Shown in pieces: positions 21,901 through 38,900 of a DNA stretch of 64,000 bases. How positions within the stretch are numbered: the stretch's first letter is position 1; the number at the start of each line of letters is the position of its first letter. Origin of the DNA: Physella acuta (lineage: Eukaryota > Mollusca > Gastropoda > Physidae); the NCBI RefSeq assembly GCF_028476545.1, contig NW_026731579.1:248001-312000 (forward strand), read 5' to 3'. Both the position numbers and the translations under genes were made by a program. The notes below the pieces were generated by a model. The model ran no database searches. It saw nothing but the letters and a program-made list of their open reading frames with translations, and was not told the DNA's origin.

Positions 21901-24086
21901 CAGAACCTGCAACAACAACTTCTCCCATCTGTTGTAAGCTTCTGGTCCTAAAACAGCCTGGACAATAGATGGTGGTAGAATTGTGTTACATTTGATGTCT
22001 GGACACCTGGGAAATTAAAGGTAGATGGACACAAAAATCTAAAAAAGTTAAACTGTAAGAAGGTGCTATGAGAAATTGTGGCATGTAAACTCTTACTTCA
22101 AAGCCTCGACAGTGCCATCTCTAACATGCAAGTCACAAAACTCCCTCATACAATCTGTACAGAAGAAATGCTGACACTCCTGGAGTTTGTGGAAATGGAT
22201 GCCAGGTTTCTCCATCAGACAGACAGGACACTCCTGCATTGACTGACAGAACTCAAGTCTCATCTGCTCTTGGTTGTACCTGTGCCAGAATCATAGGCAT
22301 ACACAATAAAGTTAAAAATAATCCTAAATTATTAGCAGAATTTTTAAAAATTATATGAGTTTTTTAAAGTTATTTTTTTAGTTGTATTTTTTTTCTCATT
22401 TTACAATATATAAATCTTGTAAAACCTTACAAGAGGTACATATTATATTTAGGTTGGACCTTGGTTTATTAAGGTCGTAGCTTGGTTTAGATCTGTTTAG
22501 GTTAGAGTAAAGGCTATATATTTTTTTATATTATAAAAATGTTTTATTCTTTTCATTTTTTCTGGCTATAGCTTACAGAGGGCACCAATACTATTTTTAC
22601 CTCATGCAGTATGGGGGTTGTTTTTTTTTTTTAATTATTTTCTGACCTTATCATTTGAGCAATCCTTTCCCCTAGGTCATTACTTGCTGAATTCTTCTCG
22701 CCTCCATCATCAGGAAGTGTAGATGACAACAAATGCAAAACTAGATGATCAGTTATCCCCAAATGACTGTAATTTGAAAAAAAATTTTTTTAAAATGATT
22801 TGAATCCTAATACATTTACAATTTACGAAGAAAATTAATTCAGTTGTTTAAATTATGTTCTAATCAAACAGCCAAAAACTAAGTAGTTCAAATCCTGAAA
22901 AAAAAAAAAAAAACCCAAATATTAGAAGTTTCAAAGAAAAACAAAAAGACAAAGTTACCTGAGCAGGTTATTTTCCAGCCAATCAATCCAGGTGAATACA
23001 ATAACCATTGGCTTCCCCTCTTGCCAAAGATTGTCCAGCATTTTACCAGTACATTCAAGCTGTGTGCTGGTCAGCCATGGACATGACAGCTGGTAAGATG
23101 GGGGGTCACTTGACGGGTAGGTGGGTGGGAAGGTGATGTCCAGGTACAGAGGAGATAAATACTTCACATCAAACGAGCCTGGCCATCTGTGACCTGATAT
23201 ATTTCCAGGGGAAATAATATATTTCTGTTTATGAGGTGAGACCTAAAAGTAAGGTGTATACAAATGAAGATGAGAAATTTGTGTTGTATCATTTATGGAT
23301 AATAGTTAGTAATGTTTACATACAAATTTAAAATTACTTATATTTTTATTTTTAAGTTTATTTTTCAAATACATTTTTGAAACACTATCTAAAAAGATAT
23401 ACAATTTATTTTCAGGGAAAATGAAATAATTTTCAACAAGCGTAACCTGAGGTAGATCTGTTGAGTGGGAGGTTTTTCAAAGTGGTGGGTGGAGCTTCCC
23501 AACCAGCAGCTGTGGCTCCATATTGTGTTTCTTCCTCAATGGGCAGTACAACATCAATGTGGATCTTTTCAGTTTCTGCCTTTGGGCATACTTTCACCTC
23601 AGAAAAAAATAATTAATCCTATTTTATTTTTCTAAGTGTGGCCACTTGATTATGAAATAATTGCTAAATGCTAACAAAGTAACCCTGTTTTTTTAAAAAT
23701 ATTATTATTCATATATACCAGCAAAATATCAATGTATTTTTTAGTTGAACATATTTGTACTTAATTTTATGGGTATTTACTTTTTGAAAAATATACTACT
23801 TCTGCATCTACTTTTGTTTAACTTTATTATTCTATTTTGTAAAATGTTAGTGCAGTTGTGTCTGTATAAATTATTTCATACTTACAATAATTTTGAACAA
23901 TTCATGACTTTCCTTTTCAAATGCTGAAATAAGTTTTACTTTTTCATCAGCTTCTGTGTTGTACATTGATTTTAAGACTGTAATCTATTCAATAAAATCA
24001 ATAAATATTTTTAAAAATTATAAAATTTATAAAAAAATACATGTATATGCATATAAATTGGTATATATACATATATATATAATATT

Positions 24087-24163
<77 letters not shown>

Positions 24164-24192
24164 GTATGTTTGTATGTATGTATGTATGTATG

Positions 24193-24272
<80 letters not shown>

Positions 24273-24742
24273 GATATATTCATAATTACATAAATAAATA
24301 GACCCTATTATTCTATTATATATACAATGAAGAGGCTTATATATACTTACTGTTGTAGCCTATTGGAATCTCCCATGCATTGCCATTAGAGAAAAAAACC
24401 AATTCCCTCCCCGCCCTCCTCTCCCACACAAAGTATGAAAAAATATACATTTTTATAGGTAAATTAATATGTATAAACATAAGTCCACCAATTTTTCAGT
24501 TCCCCTTCTTCCCCAATCAGAGAAAAATCATTAATATTATCTTTAAACTGCAAATTACATACACTATTAGTATTAGATTAACAAATAATATACAGTAGGC
24601 CTATAGATACAGTTATAAATTTTACCTCATCTGTTTGCTCTTCAATGTTGCTATCACCATTTAAATCATTATTGAAATATTGCGTAGTCTTAATTAATAT
24701 ATTATTACTATTATTGTTACTTGAAATTTTAGTGACATCCAT
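18924..24742 (-). CDS. RNF14: RNF14-like RBR E3 ubiquitin ligase, copy 2
   Basis: Same architecture and phases as copy 1. Exons, 5' to 3': 24626-24742, 23886-23984, 23447-23597, 22959-23193, 22647-22766, 22097-22279, 21907-22006, 21553-21699, 20327-20526, 19565-19727, 18924-19142. They encode 577 residues. The N-terminal exon has about ten more residues than copy 1 ([10 protein letters not shown]), and exon 10 is two codons longer after the RING2 cysteines. RING1 (ECPVC), IBR (DYCPRC), RING2 (CPSCK, catalytic Cys in GCNKMTC) and the C-terminal module (NNHIKCWNC) are all present. It is the closest relative of copy 1, sharing introns and 5' flank. Reading is open in all exons. Whether it is expressed cannot be judged from sequence. 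Confidence 0.87.
19902..20157 (-). mobile_element. tRNA-derived SINE in intron 9 of RNF14 copy 2
   Basis: Full-looking member. Read on the minus strand: a tRNA-like head (CGTGGCCTAGCACTATAGAG; B-box-like GAGTTTGAATCC), then the body with CCACCCAGCTCTGATGGGTA, AGTGCTGACCAC and ACTCTACTTCATCTGC, ending near CCCATGTGTCTTGGGC. The same intron of copy 1 (9530-9866) lacks it, so it inserted after copies 1 and 2 separated. Confidence 0.78.
24090..24270. repeat. (TA)n with internal (TGTA)n, intron 1 of RNF14 copy 2
   Basis: About 180 bp: TA tract, a central block of TGTATGTATGTA units, and a second TA tract. Same intron position as the TA tracts in copies 1 and 3. Confidence 0.95.
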
Positions 24743-25890
24743 TTACTAAAAAAAAAGATGTAGTAATTGAAATAATTACAATATCATTATCAATAATGAC
24801 GATATAATTATAAGCCTTAGGCCAGGACTGTAGTTATTAATAATAATAAAATAATAATTATTAACTAATTATTTACAAACTATTTCAATATTGAAAAATC
24901 ACGTATTTATAAGTATTTTGAAAGAAACTTTTAAACATTAGTAGTAATAGTAGTTATAGTAGTTATAAAAGAATAAAATAATACGAGATATGCCTAACAA
25001 AACACTGTGGCAATATTTCAATTGATGTTGCAATAGGTTACTGCAGTATTAGATCTAGATTTCTATATCATTTTTTAGATAAATCTAAATTCTAGTCTCT
25101 TTAAAAAAAAAGTTACCATTACTAAGCAAATGTTACTAAAATTAGTTTCGCCAAAAAATAGAAAAAAAATAGTCTCGTCTTTTTGTTAAAAGCAACAATT
25201 TATTTCGTACGTTGAAGAGCATACTTCAGTTGTTTGTAGCCATGGTAATCGAAAACAATTTTTCAAAATATTTTATTGATTCCTTTTTAGTAAAAAGTTT
25301 TTACGGCTACTGGACAATACGCACATACAGCACTAATGCAGCAACTTAACAAGATTTCTTTTCCACCAACTTCGCTGTGCATTCCCCTTCCACTACAAAG
25401 AGAACGTACGTCGTACTCTTACACAAAATACTAATTTAAATTAAAATGAAAAAAATGCACTACGGCTCTACGGAAAATTGCGAAAACAGAAAAATGCACA
25501 AATAGGGCCTACAAACTTATAGTGATATAGTGTCATATTTCGTGGAAATATGTTTTATTATGCTAGTATATTTGTAGATCTAGGCCTAGTCACTCTTAGC
25601 TAATGAATAATAATATAGCCTAATATATAGGCCAAATAATAATATATTTAATAAAATAGATCTAGGCCTATAATAATAATATATGCTTTAACTACCAGTA
25701 ACCAGTGTAATCGGCTAGGTCGGGTGTGGAACCTCATTGTGTCACCCCCAACTTTTTTTTCTCTGTAAATTTTACAGCCGGTGCCCCCCCCCCCCCCCAG
25801 GTAAAAGCTTTAAGAATTACTCTGACGTCTCTGACTGTAAACCTTGTCTTATTATCAGAATTGTTAATTACACAAAAGTTTTTCATCCTC
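24743..25890 (-). promoter_or_regulatory. Probable 5' UTR and promoter flank of RNF14 copy 2
   Basis: Closely matches 14930-15560 upstream of copy 1, including the X-box-like element (here GATTACCATGGCTAC on the minus strand) and the GTACG-rich element near 25407-25417. A poly-C run sits at about 25782-25798. No other gene seen. Confidence 0.42.
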
Positions 25891-26440
25891 TTTTCCCATT
25901 TGCACCAAAACACACTGGGTAGATAGAGTACGGTTCACCTGTTTTAATGATCTGGGTATGTGGGATATTATTGTGAACACTTTGTACAGCAGCCTTTGTT
26001 TCCCATTAGGGAGTCAGGTAGGCCTACTCATCAGAGTTGAGTGGACTCAGGAAAATCCTAAAAACTCCAAACTTGAAGCTTTTGGGTTAGGAGTCATAAG
26101 TTGTCTTTAACTAAATTTTAAATTCTTACAGTGTTCCCATTAATATTTTAGATACTACCACTAATATCTTTATGCTGTTTGTTAATATTTCCAATACAGC
26201 AAGTCTAATAAAACTATTCATTGCACAGATGAAGTAGAGTTCATGTTTCATGACCTCGCCACATGAAGTATGGAGCGGTCAGCACTTTGCCCATCCACCT
26301 TTTCTTTCCCATGTCAGTCAGGTACCCATCACATCAGAGCTGGGTGGACTCAGGGACATCCTGCAGTTACAAGTCCAAACTGTGATCCAAACAAGAGACC
26401 ATTGGGCTGCAGCCAAATGCTCTATCATTTGACCAAGCTG
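25891..26440 (-). mobile_element. Two SINE copies in the spacer between RNF14 copies 2 and 3
   Basis: The first (about 25891-26070) is a diverged body without a clear head. The second (26224-26440) has the body (GATGAAGTAGAGTTCATG, CAGGTACCCATCA, GCTGGGTGGACTCAGGGACA) and a tRNA-like head read on the minus strand (GACAGCTTGGTCAAATGATA, AGAGC; B-box-like GTTTGGATCAC). The copy 1 spacer keeps the second head at 16325-16435, so that insertion predates the duplication. Confidence 0.68.
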
Positions 26441-26689
26441 TCTCTAATAGAATTATGGTACCTTATAATTATACATTTAAAAGTACTTTCCTTTTGTTAC
26501 TAAATATTCTTTTTTATTTGGCCAATAACGGTAAGAGATGTACTTTCCTTTTGTTACTATGGAGTATCAACACCATCCCCAGGACTGTGTATCTCTCAGG
26601 CTTACCTCTCATATTATTATCTGATGGTCCTTGCCCGCCAATCACTATTATATTTTAAGCATACTGAGTCTCGTATGTGATCATTTGTA

Positions 26690-27474
26690 TGATTGTTTTT
26701 CTTCATGTTTTACTGTTAGCATTAAAAAAGAGTAGTGATGACATTGAAAAAATAAATTAAAACCTGCATTGGGTTATTTAATGGTGAATGATAAAAAATT
26801 AAATTACTTAAATAAAAAAATACTTAGATCTTGCCATAATGTTTGCCTTACATCTAAGATCTAAATAATGTCTTTTTAAATATCCTGCAAGTCAAACACA
26901 ACTCAAGTTTTATACAAATTTATTGTATAATGTTAATTGCGTGTGTAATATAATTTAGTGTACAAAGAGAGACAATGAAATAAAGTAGCATAATTATCAC
27001 TATTCCTACATATAACATATTAATGAATGAGTAAAAATGTTAAGAGTAAATTAGAATAGTTAACATAGATACAGCATTTCTTGTCACAAAATGTGTAACA
27101 AATCTATATGAGTATCATAAAGGTAAGTGTGAGCATAGACATTAAAGCTTAAAACATTTCATGAAATCATTAACTAAAACAATATTAACATTATTTATTT
27201 GTGCTTGATTAAAAATCTACACATAAAGGGCAGCTACCCCATATAAGTTTTGGCCTCCTCCATAAGCTTGATGTTATTTTAAGAGCTCTTCTTCCCTTTT
27301 TCATTCTTTGTTTTAGCATACTGGGGTATCCACTTTTACTGCCCTTCGGCCATACCAACCTAAAGCCTGTCTGACAGTTTTAACCTGAACATTGTGAAAT
27401 GTCCTATCTTTTCTCACTTGCCCTAACAAACATTTACAACAACATAAACATGCAGCTCTAGAGAACAGCCTGTG
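26690..27474 (-). other. 3' UTR and flank of RNF14 copy 3
   Basis: Near-match to 18151-18923. It continues directly from the spacer homologous to 15.9-16.8 kb, marking the site where the LINE is absent. A minus-strand AATAAA lies near 26917-26923. No gene seen. Confidence 0.5.
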
Positions 27475-33050
<5,576 letters not shown>

Positions 33051-33593
33051 TTAGAAAACTACTAAAGGCTAATAAAAATGGAAGTAAAGACTAATTAATA
33101 ATTAATATGCGTAGAGTCTAGATCTATACTAAAATAATTGATCTCATTAATATAATATAGAGTCGGTCGAAGGCCTATTAGTTAGATTTATTAATATTAT
33201 TAATAATTTTATAATATTAATAGGCCTAGATCTAATTAATTATTAATAAACTATTAATAATTAAAATGTTGAAAATCACGGATTTTAAACTTCAATATTT
33301 ACTTTTAGTTAGATAAAAAAAACCCGAAGTAAATGAAGATAGACCTTACATTATAGCCAACTTTGGCATTATTTTAATTGATGTTGCAATAATCGGCAAC
33401 CTCAGCATGATTGATAGATCTAGTATTAGTATGAATGAATGATCCGTTTGTATAAAGAAAAACCCATTACTAAGCAAATGTTACTAAAATTAGTTCGCCT
33501 AAAAAAGTTTCGTCTTTTTTGTAATAAGCTCAATTTATTTCGTATTTTGAAGAGTGTAGCCATAGTAACTGAAAACAATTGTTCAACGTTATA
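33051..33593 (-). promoter_or_regulatory. Probable 5' UTR and promoter flank of RNF14 copy 3
   Basis: A diverged version of the flank upstream of copies 1 and 2 up to GCCATAGTAACTGAAAACAA (33560-33580). The match ends where a Helitron-like repeat begins at 33594, so copy 3 has lost or displaced the rest of the shared upstream flank. Confidence 0.42.
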
Positions 33594-33986
33594 ACGAGCT
33601 GACCCGCGACGTAGCATACGCCGCTATTTAGTTTTAAACCTATTTTTAGTAATTCATATTTTTTTAAATTCGATAATATTTTGCTTTAAAACACTATCAG
33701 TAGCTAGTGAAGGACGATTATCCTCACCCTCGCTTTCCACTCCTCTGCAAAGCAGCCGTCTGTGACTTCAGTTTACAGACGACAATGAAAAGAGCAAGCA
33801 GAACTTCTTACCTCTCCTTAGTTTGAAATTGTTTAAAAGCTAAATTATCTGCCCCCAATAGCCGTCACTACGATTGTAAACAGCTCAACAGACTGGCGGG
33901 GGTGGTAGCGATATGGTCTGTTGAGCTTACGTCTTGGTGGTGTCTCGCATGGTCCCCACATAGAGATTTATATATATCGTTATAGA
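33594..33986 (-). mobile_element. Helitron-like non-autonomous repeat (copy A)
   Basis: On the minus strand it starts TCTATAACGATATATATAAA and ends CGGCGTATGCTACGTCGCGG then GTCAGCTCGTT, with a short hairpin (CGACGTAGCATACGCCG) just inside the end. It matches 42285-42655 in the opposite orientation (shared: TCTATAT..ATAA, ACCACCCCC, TTTACAATCGTAG, GTGTTTTAAAGCAAA, AACTAAATAGCGGCGT). A TC start, 3' hairpin and no obvious TSD suggest a Helitron, but the last bases are not a clean CTRR. Confidence 0.5.
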
Positions 33987-34725
33987 TTAACGTATTTGTT
34001 CTTTCGGCTAGATCTACATAACATGCCATTTGCGATGTTGACAATGCATTTTCCAGTAACATTGTTAACAGTTAGAGGCCAAGGGCAGTTTAGTTTTAGT
34101 CAGTCATCTCCCCGCCTTCAAAAATAAAATTAAATGGTATATGGGCCATGGTATTATAATCATAGGCCTATTTGATATATAGGCCTACTAAGATATGGCA
34201 TATGGACCCAAATAATTATATATATATAGGCCTATACATATATAAATAAATATATAATATAAATATATATATAGGCAAATATTTATTTTATATAGCCTAG
34301 TATTAATATTTTCAATTAAATAGGCTATATAAAATAGACTCGATACATTGCTATCTCGACATATGAGTCATGTTTTGCTATAAATATGAGCAAATTTTGT
34401 GATACGAGGAGCCAGATTAGCGAGTTTCACAGTTCGTAGACAAGAAACACCCTGAGCAATTTGTAGCTGGTCAGGCATCTAATCTATTTTTAAATTTAGA
34501 GACCAAGAAACAAACATTTTTGGACAGTTATTTTTTGCACAGTAGGATTTAAGTTCTATGATGTTGAGTGAAGTTTAGTTTTTTTAATAAAGCTGAAGAA
34601 TAAAGTGTATCATTAAGAGCAGAGTTTCTTCCAGGCAAAAAAATTTACCGCCCCCCCCCCCCAAAACGAAATTAAATTTATATAATTTATATAGAAAATA
34701 TATACTTTCAACAGTGTCCGCCCCG

Positions 34726-34757
<32 letters not shown>

Positions 34758-35982
34758 AGAAAAAAGTCTGGAAGAAACACTGATTAAGAGTGTAACGAGG
34801 CTTCAAATTTAAGTAACCAAAAGAGTTTGTATTAACAGTGTAGTAAGTATGTGAACAAAGTCAAGTTTCCTCCATCATCTTCAGTAAGCTCAAGTCATCT
34901 GATTTACAAGGAAAATACACTTTATAAAAGTTTATTTCTTCACACTATTTTTAATTGTTTTACACAATATTTGGCATTAATATTATTTACATTATTTATA
35001 ACACAATTTTCTTATAACAGGATAAGTGGGAGGTAATTTGGGGCCTGGAACAGATTAATGGCACTTAAATTCATTCCAAAATGGGAAATTTTTTAAAAAG
35101 ATTATAAGAGCAATTAATTTGATGTATGCACAAATAAGATTACAGAACAATTAAATTAGTATCTACAGGCAGCACTGTTTATAATAAAAACACCCACATA
35201 TTTAATTTTGCTTTTACATGTGCAGTTTCTCTATTTTTGAGTCTCCAACATGGGTAAACCAGCATGTCATTTTGTTTCTTTCTGTATTACTGTTCGGATT
35301 ATAAAAAAGGTACTGATACAATAAAAAAATATAAACTTCCTTAGGGCTAATATGGTGAATGCAGTTTGATGCGAAATTAAAATTAAATAGAGCTTGCATT
35401 AATTTTTGCCTTAAGTTTCAACTAATTTAATTTCTCTTAAATATCTTGCAAATCAGACACAAATTCACTTTTATATCAATTTAATGTATAAAGTCCTTAT
35501 ACTATAATTTATAATTTAATGTGTTAAGAAAAACAATGCCATAAAGCAGCAAAGTTATCACTATTCCTACATATTACAAATCAATAAATAATGTAAACAT
35601 TAAGAATAAATTAGAAATGTCAACATAAATTACTAAATATTCTCACAAAATGTGTGTTACACATATCTAAATGAGTATCATAAAGGCAGTAAAGAAATAA
35701 AAAAGTAAACATTCCATGAAATCATGAACAATAATCAATATCAACATTGTTTATTGGACCACATATAAAGGGCTGCAACTTCACATTTTTGCCCTAGGCT
35801 GGATTTATAATATTCAAGCAATGTTCATCTGGTCTTCTTGTATGTTTCCTTAGATTAACTTTTATTTGCATTTCTATCTGGATCCCATCTGACAATATCA
35901 AGCTAGGGTCTTATCCATGCTCACTTGCCCAAATAATACAATTACAACAGCGTAATTGTTAGTCTCTAGAGAACAGCATGTG
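33987..35982. other. Spacer between RNF14 copies 3 and 4
   Basis: AT-rich spacer with many AGGCCTA words, the MITE at 34620-34782, and from about 35200 a diverged version of the 3' flank seen at 18.2-18.9 kb, which would be the 3' UTR of copy 4. No other gene was recognised. Confidence 0.5.
34620..34782. mobile_element. hAT-like MITE, same family as 11807-12009
   Basis: The ends CAGAGTTTCTTCCAGGC and GTCTGGAAGAAACACTG are inverted repeats. The inside has long C runs and an AT core with TATAATTTATATAGAAAATA. It is flanked by a perfect 8-bp duplication, ATTAAGAG (34612-34619 and 34783-34790). It lies in reverse orientation relative to the 11.8-kb copy. Confidence 0.87.
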
Positions 35983-38900
35983 CTAGGAGTGTTGAACACA
36001 TGGCCCCAAAAAATGGGCCATTATGGCACCCCTGATCAGCTGTTTACACAGAAAACAAAAGTTGCTCTTGCAGTTCCAGCACTTGATGTGGTTGTTGTGG
36101 TCAGTTTTCTTCAAGTTGAGCTGTTTGCACTTAGGACATTGGCACTTGTTGGCTGAAAGATGTGGTTTGACTGGGAACCATGCCTGGACCTGTTTAAACT
36201 GTGGGAGACACAAAGTTAAAATCTGATCAAACAACTTACAGGTCAATGATTTTATAGCAGATCTATTTATGGCAAAACTATTTTGGTGACCAAAACTTTT
36301 TAATAAAGAAAGAGTGTCTTATTTTAGTGAATTTAAAAGCTTTTCTTATAACGTTTTTAAAATTTAGTTTTGTTTCTTTTACAACTTATTTTTTAAAAGT
36401 AATCAGACGGCCTACTATATTCATTTTTTCCATTCTGTTAATTCATTCTGAAGTTGACAACCCAGGGGTCGGCAACCTTTTGAAGCGGAAGAGCCAAAAG
36501 TTTCAATTTTCAAAATTTCCCTGGTTTTAAAGAGCCACTAACATTTTTTTATTTCAAATATTTTATTTTTTTATTAAGATTATTAGTATTTGTTCAAGGA
36601 GCTGGAGAGCCGCATCTTGATATCAAAAGAGCCGCATGCGGATCGCGAGCCGCAGGTTGCCGACCCCTGTGACAACCCAATGATATATTTGCTTTAAAAT
36701 TAAAACCCAATCACTTGCTTGGGCAATTATCTGCCCCCTTTTAACATTTGTTAGAGCTTATGATCCTGTGCTTAAGTCTATAGAAAGTCCCAAAGTCCAC
36801 TCAGGTCTGATGGGTACTTGACTCATGTTAGGGAAAAAATGGCGGCTGGTCATAGTGCTGACCATACTAATCCTCATGTGTCTTGGGCGTGCAGGGGAAA
36901 AAGTTGATGAATACGATTTGCAGTTGAATCTCAGACATGAGACCCCCCCCCCCCCCCTAGTGCTAGTACTTAATCCTGTTATCTCCCCTCTTGTTACTTA
37001 ATATAGTGCTACTCTTTTAATTAATATTTAATGACTTATATATAATATCTAATTTGATTGAAAATTATCTAATTTTGTGTTGTTATTAGTAATTAATTTT
37101 TAGCAAAATAAGAACATAATTTTTATATTTTATAATTAAGTTAAAGGATTTGACCACAAAACCTGATCAAACTTGTAAAACAGTTGTAAAACACATCATG
37201 TATCACTGACTGATTTTTAACTCTTGAATAACCAAAATCCATCCCGCCCAGGTTAAAGGGTTAAATCCAAGTTCTTACAAAATGTGTTCCATTGTGACAT
37301 GGCATGCTATAACAATACAGTCCCAATTATTATGAATTTATTGAGTCAGTACAATTTGGACAAATTGAATAAAGGATGAAGTTAACTTACATCATATGGT
37401 TTTCTCAATGGACTGTTAGTGTCATCTTTAGGTGCATGAATAAATAACCTGCAACTTCCTCTGTGGTATGCAAGCTCTTCAGCACACAGCCAACAAAAGG
37501 AAGTGCCACATTTGCAAAGCATATGATTGCACCTATTAAAAGAAGAGATTATTAAAGTTCATTATTTATTCAACAAAACCCATTAGACTTAATTTATTAA
37601 CTTATCAACAAAAATTGATAGAAATTGTAAATAAGTTATCCAAACATCATTTATTAATCGCATCCATGAAGCTAAACATTAAAAAATAATTGTTTGATTC
37701 ACCCTTACCCTTCATTTTTTTCTATAGCAATTTTACATCCAGGACAGAATTGTGTATTTGCTCTAAGAAAATTTTCATTTTCCATTTTTTCTTGAATTTT
37801 TTTCTTCAGTTTAACCAACTTTTCATATTTCGTGGCCCTAAGAAATTTTCTGTTGAACCGCTCTTCTAAAATCTTCAACTTCTCTTCATCAGATGTAGGC
37901 CTACAAGGACTGCCCTGCAGGAAAAAGCATTGTTAGGTTGAAGAAAATGTGCATTGAAATGTCCAGTAAAAACATGATCTTCAGGCTCAAGACAAACACA
38001 GCATGTCACAAGCTTGACAACAGCAATCTATAGGTAAGCTTCTGACGGCCTACTATATTTATTTTTTCCATTCTGTTAATTCTTTCTGAAGTCAACAACC
38101 CGCATGATATGTTTGCTTTAAAACCCAATCACTTGCTTGGGCAATTATCTGCCCCCTTTTAACATTTGTTAGAGCTTAAATGAAGATGTTGGAAAGTAGA
38201 CAGCTGAATAAACCTAATTGTGTGATTTTTAATAAAAATCTTGTTAGACAGCAATGTTTAGTTTTCGAATATACAACTACACCTAGCTGAACGTAGGCCA
38301 ATTTTATCTATAGATAAAAAAGAATGTATAATTTTCTGTCTTTTATGCCTTTCCACAGCGATCATCCAATTGCAGTGAAACTGTGCAAGATATTGAGAAG
38401 GTTTCTACCACAATTCATTTTATTATCAGAGTATGCAGTTGGATGCCCCAAGTTCCCCCATGACTACCTCAGCACCTGGGGGTCCACTGATTGGGCGTCC
38501 AGTACAGGGGACTAGGAACACTACTCAATGGTCAAACTGCACCATGGGCGTCCTCTGGTCTCCTATGGTCCGAAGCACCCTGGGCTGCTACATGAACAAT
38601 AGGATGCCTAGATTTGTTTTAAAGTGCACCCTACACTAAAAATACAGTGGGCTACTCCCATCAATGACTAAACCAACCAGGAGTGGTTCAAAAGAGCCCC
38701 CTGAATTGCCTGACACCTAGGCGGTCACCAACAGTTGTTCTACCTCACTCTGAGGGTAAACAACATACACTCTAAGTCTTCATACAGTTGTTCGACCTGA
38801 CTCTGAGGGTAAACAACATACACTCTAAGTCTTCATACAGTTGTTCTACCTCACTCTGAGGGTAAACAACATACACTCTAAGTCTTCATACAGTTGTTCT

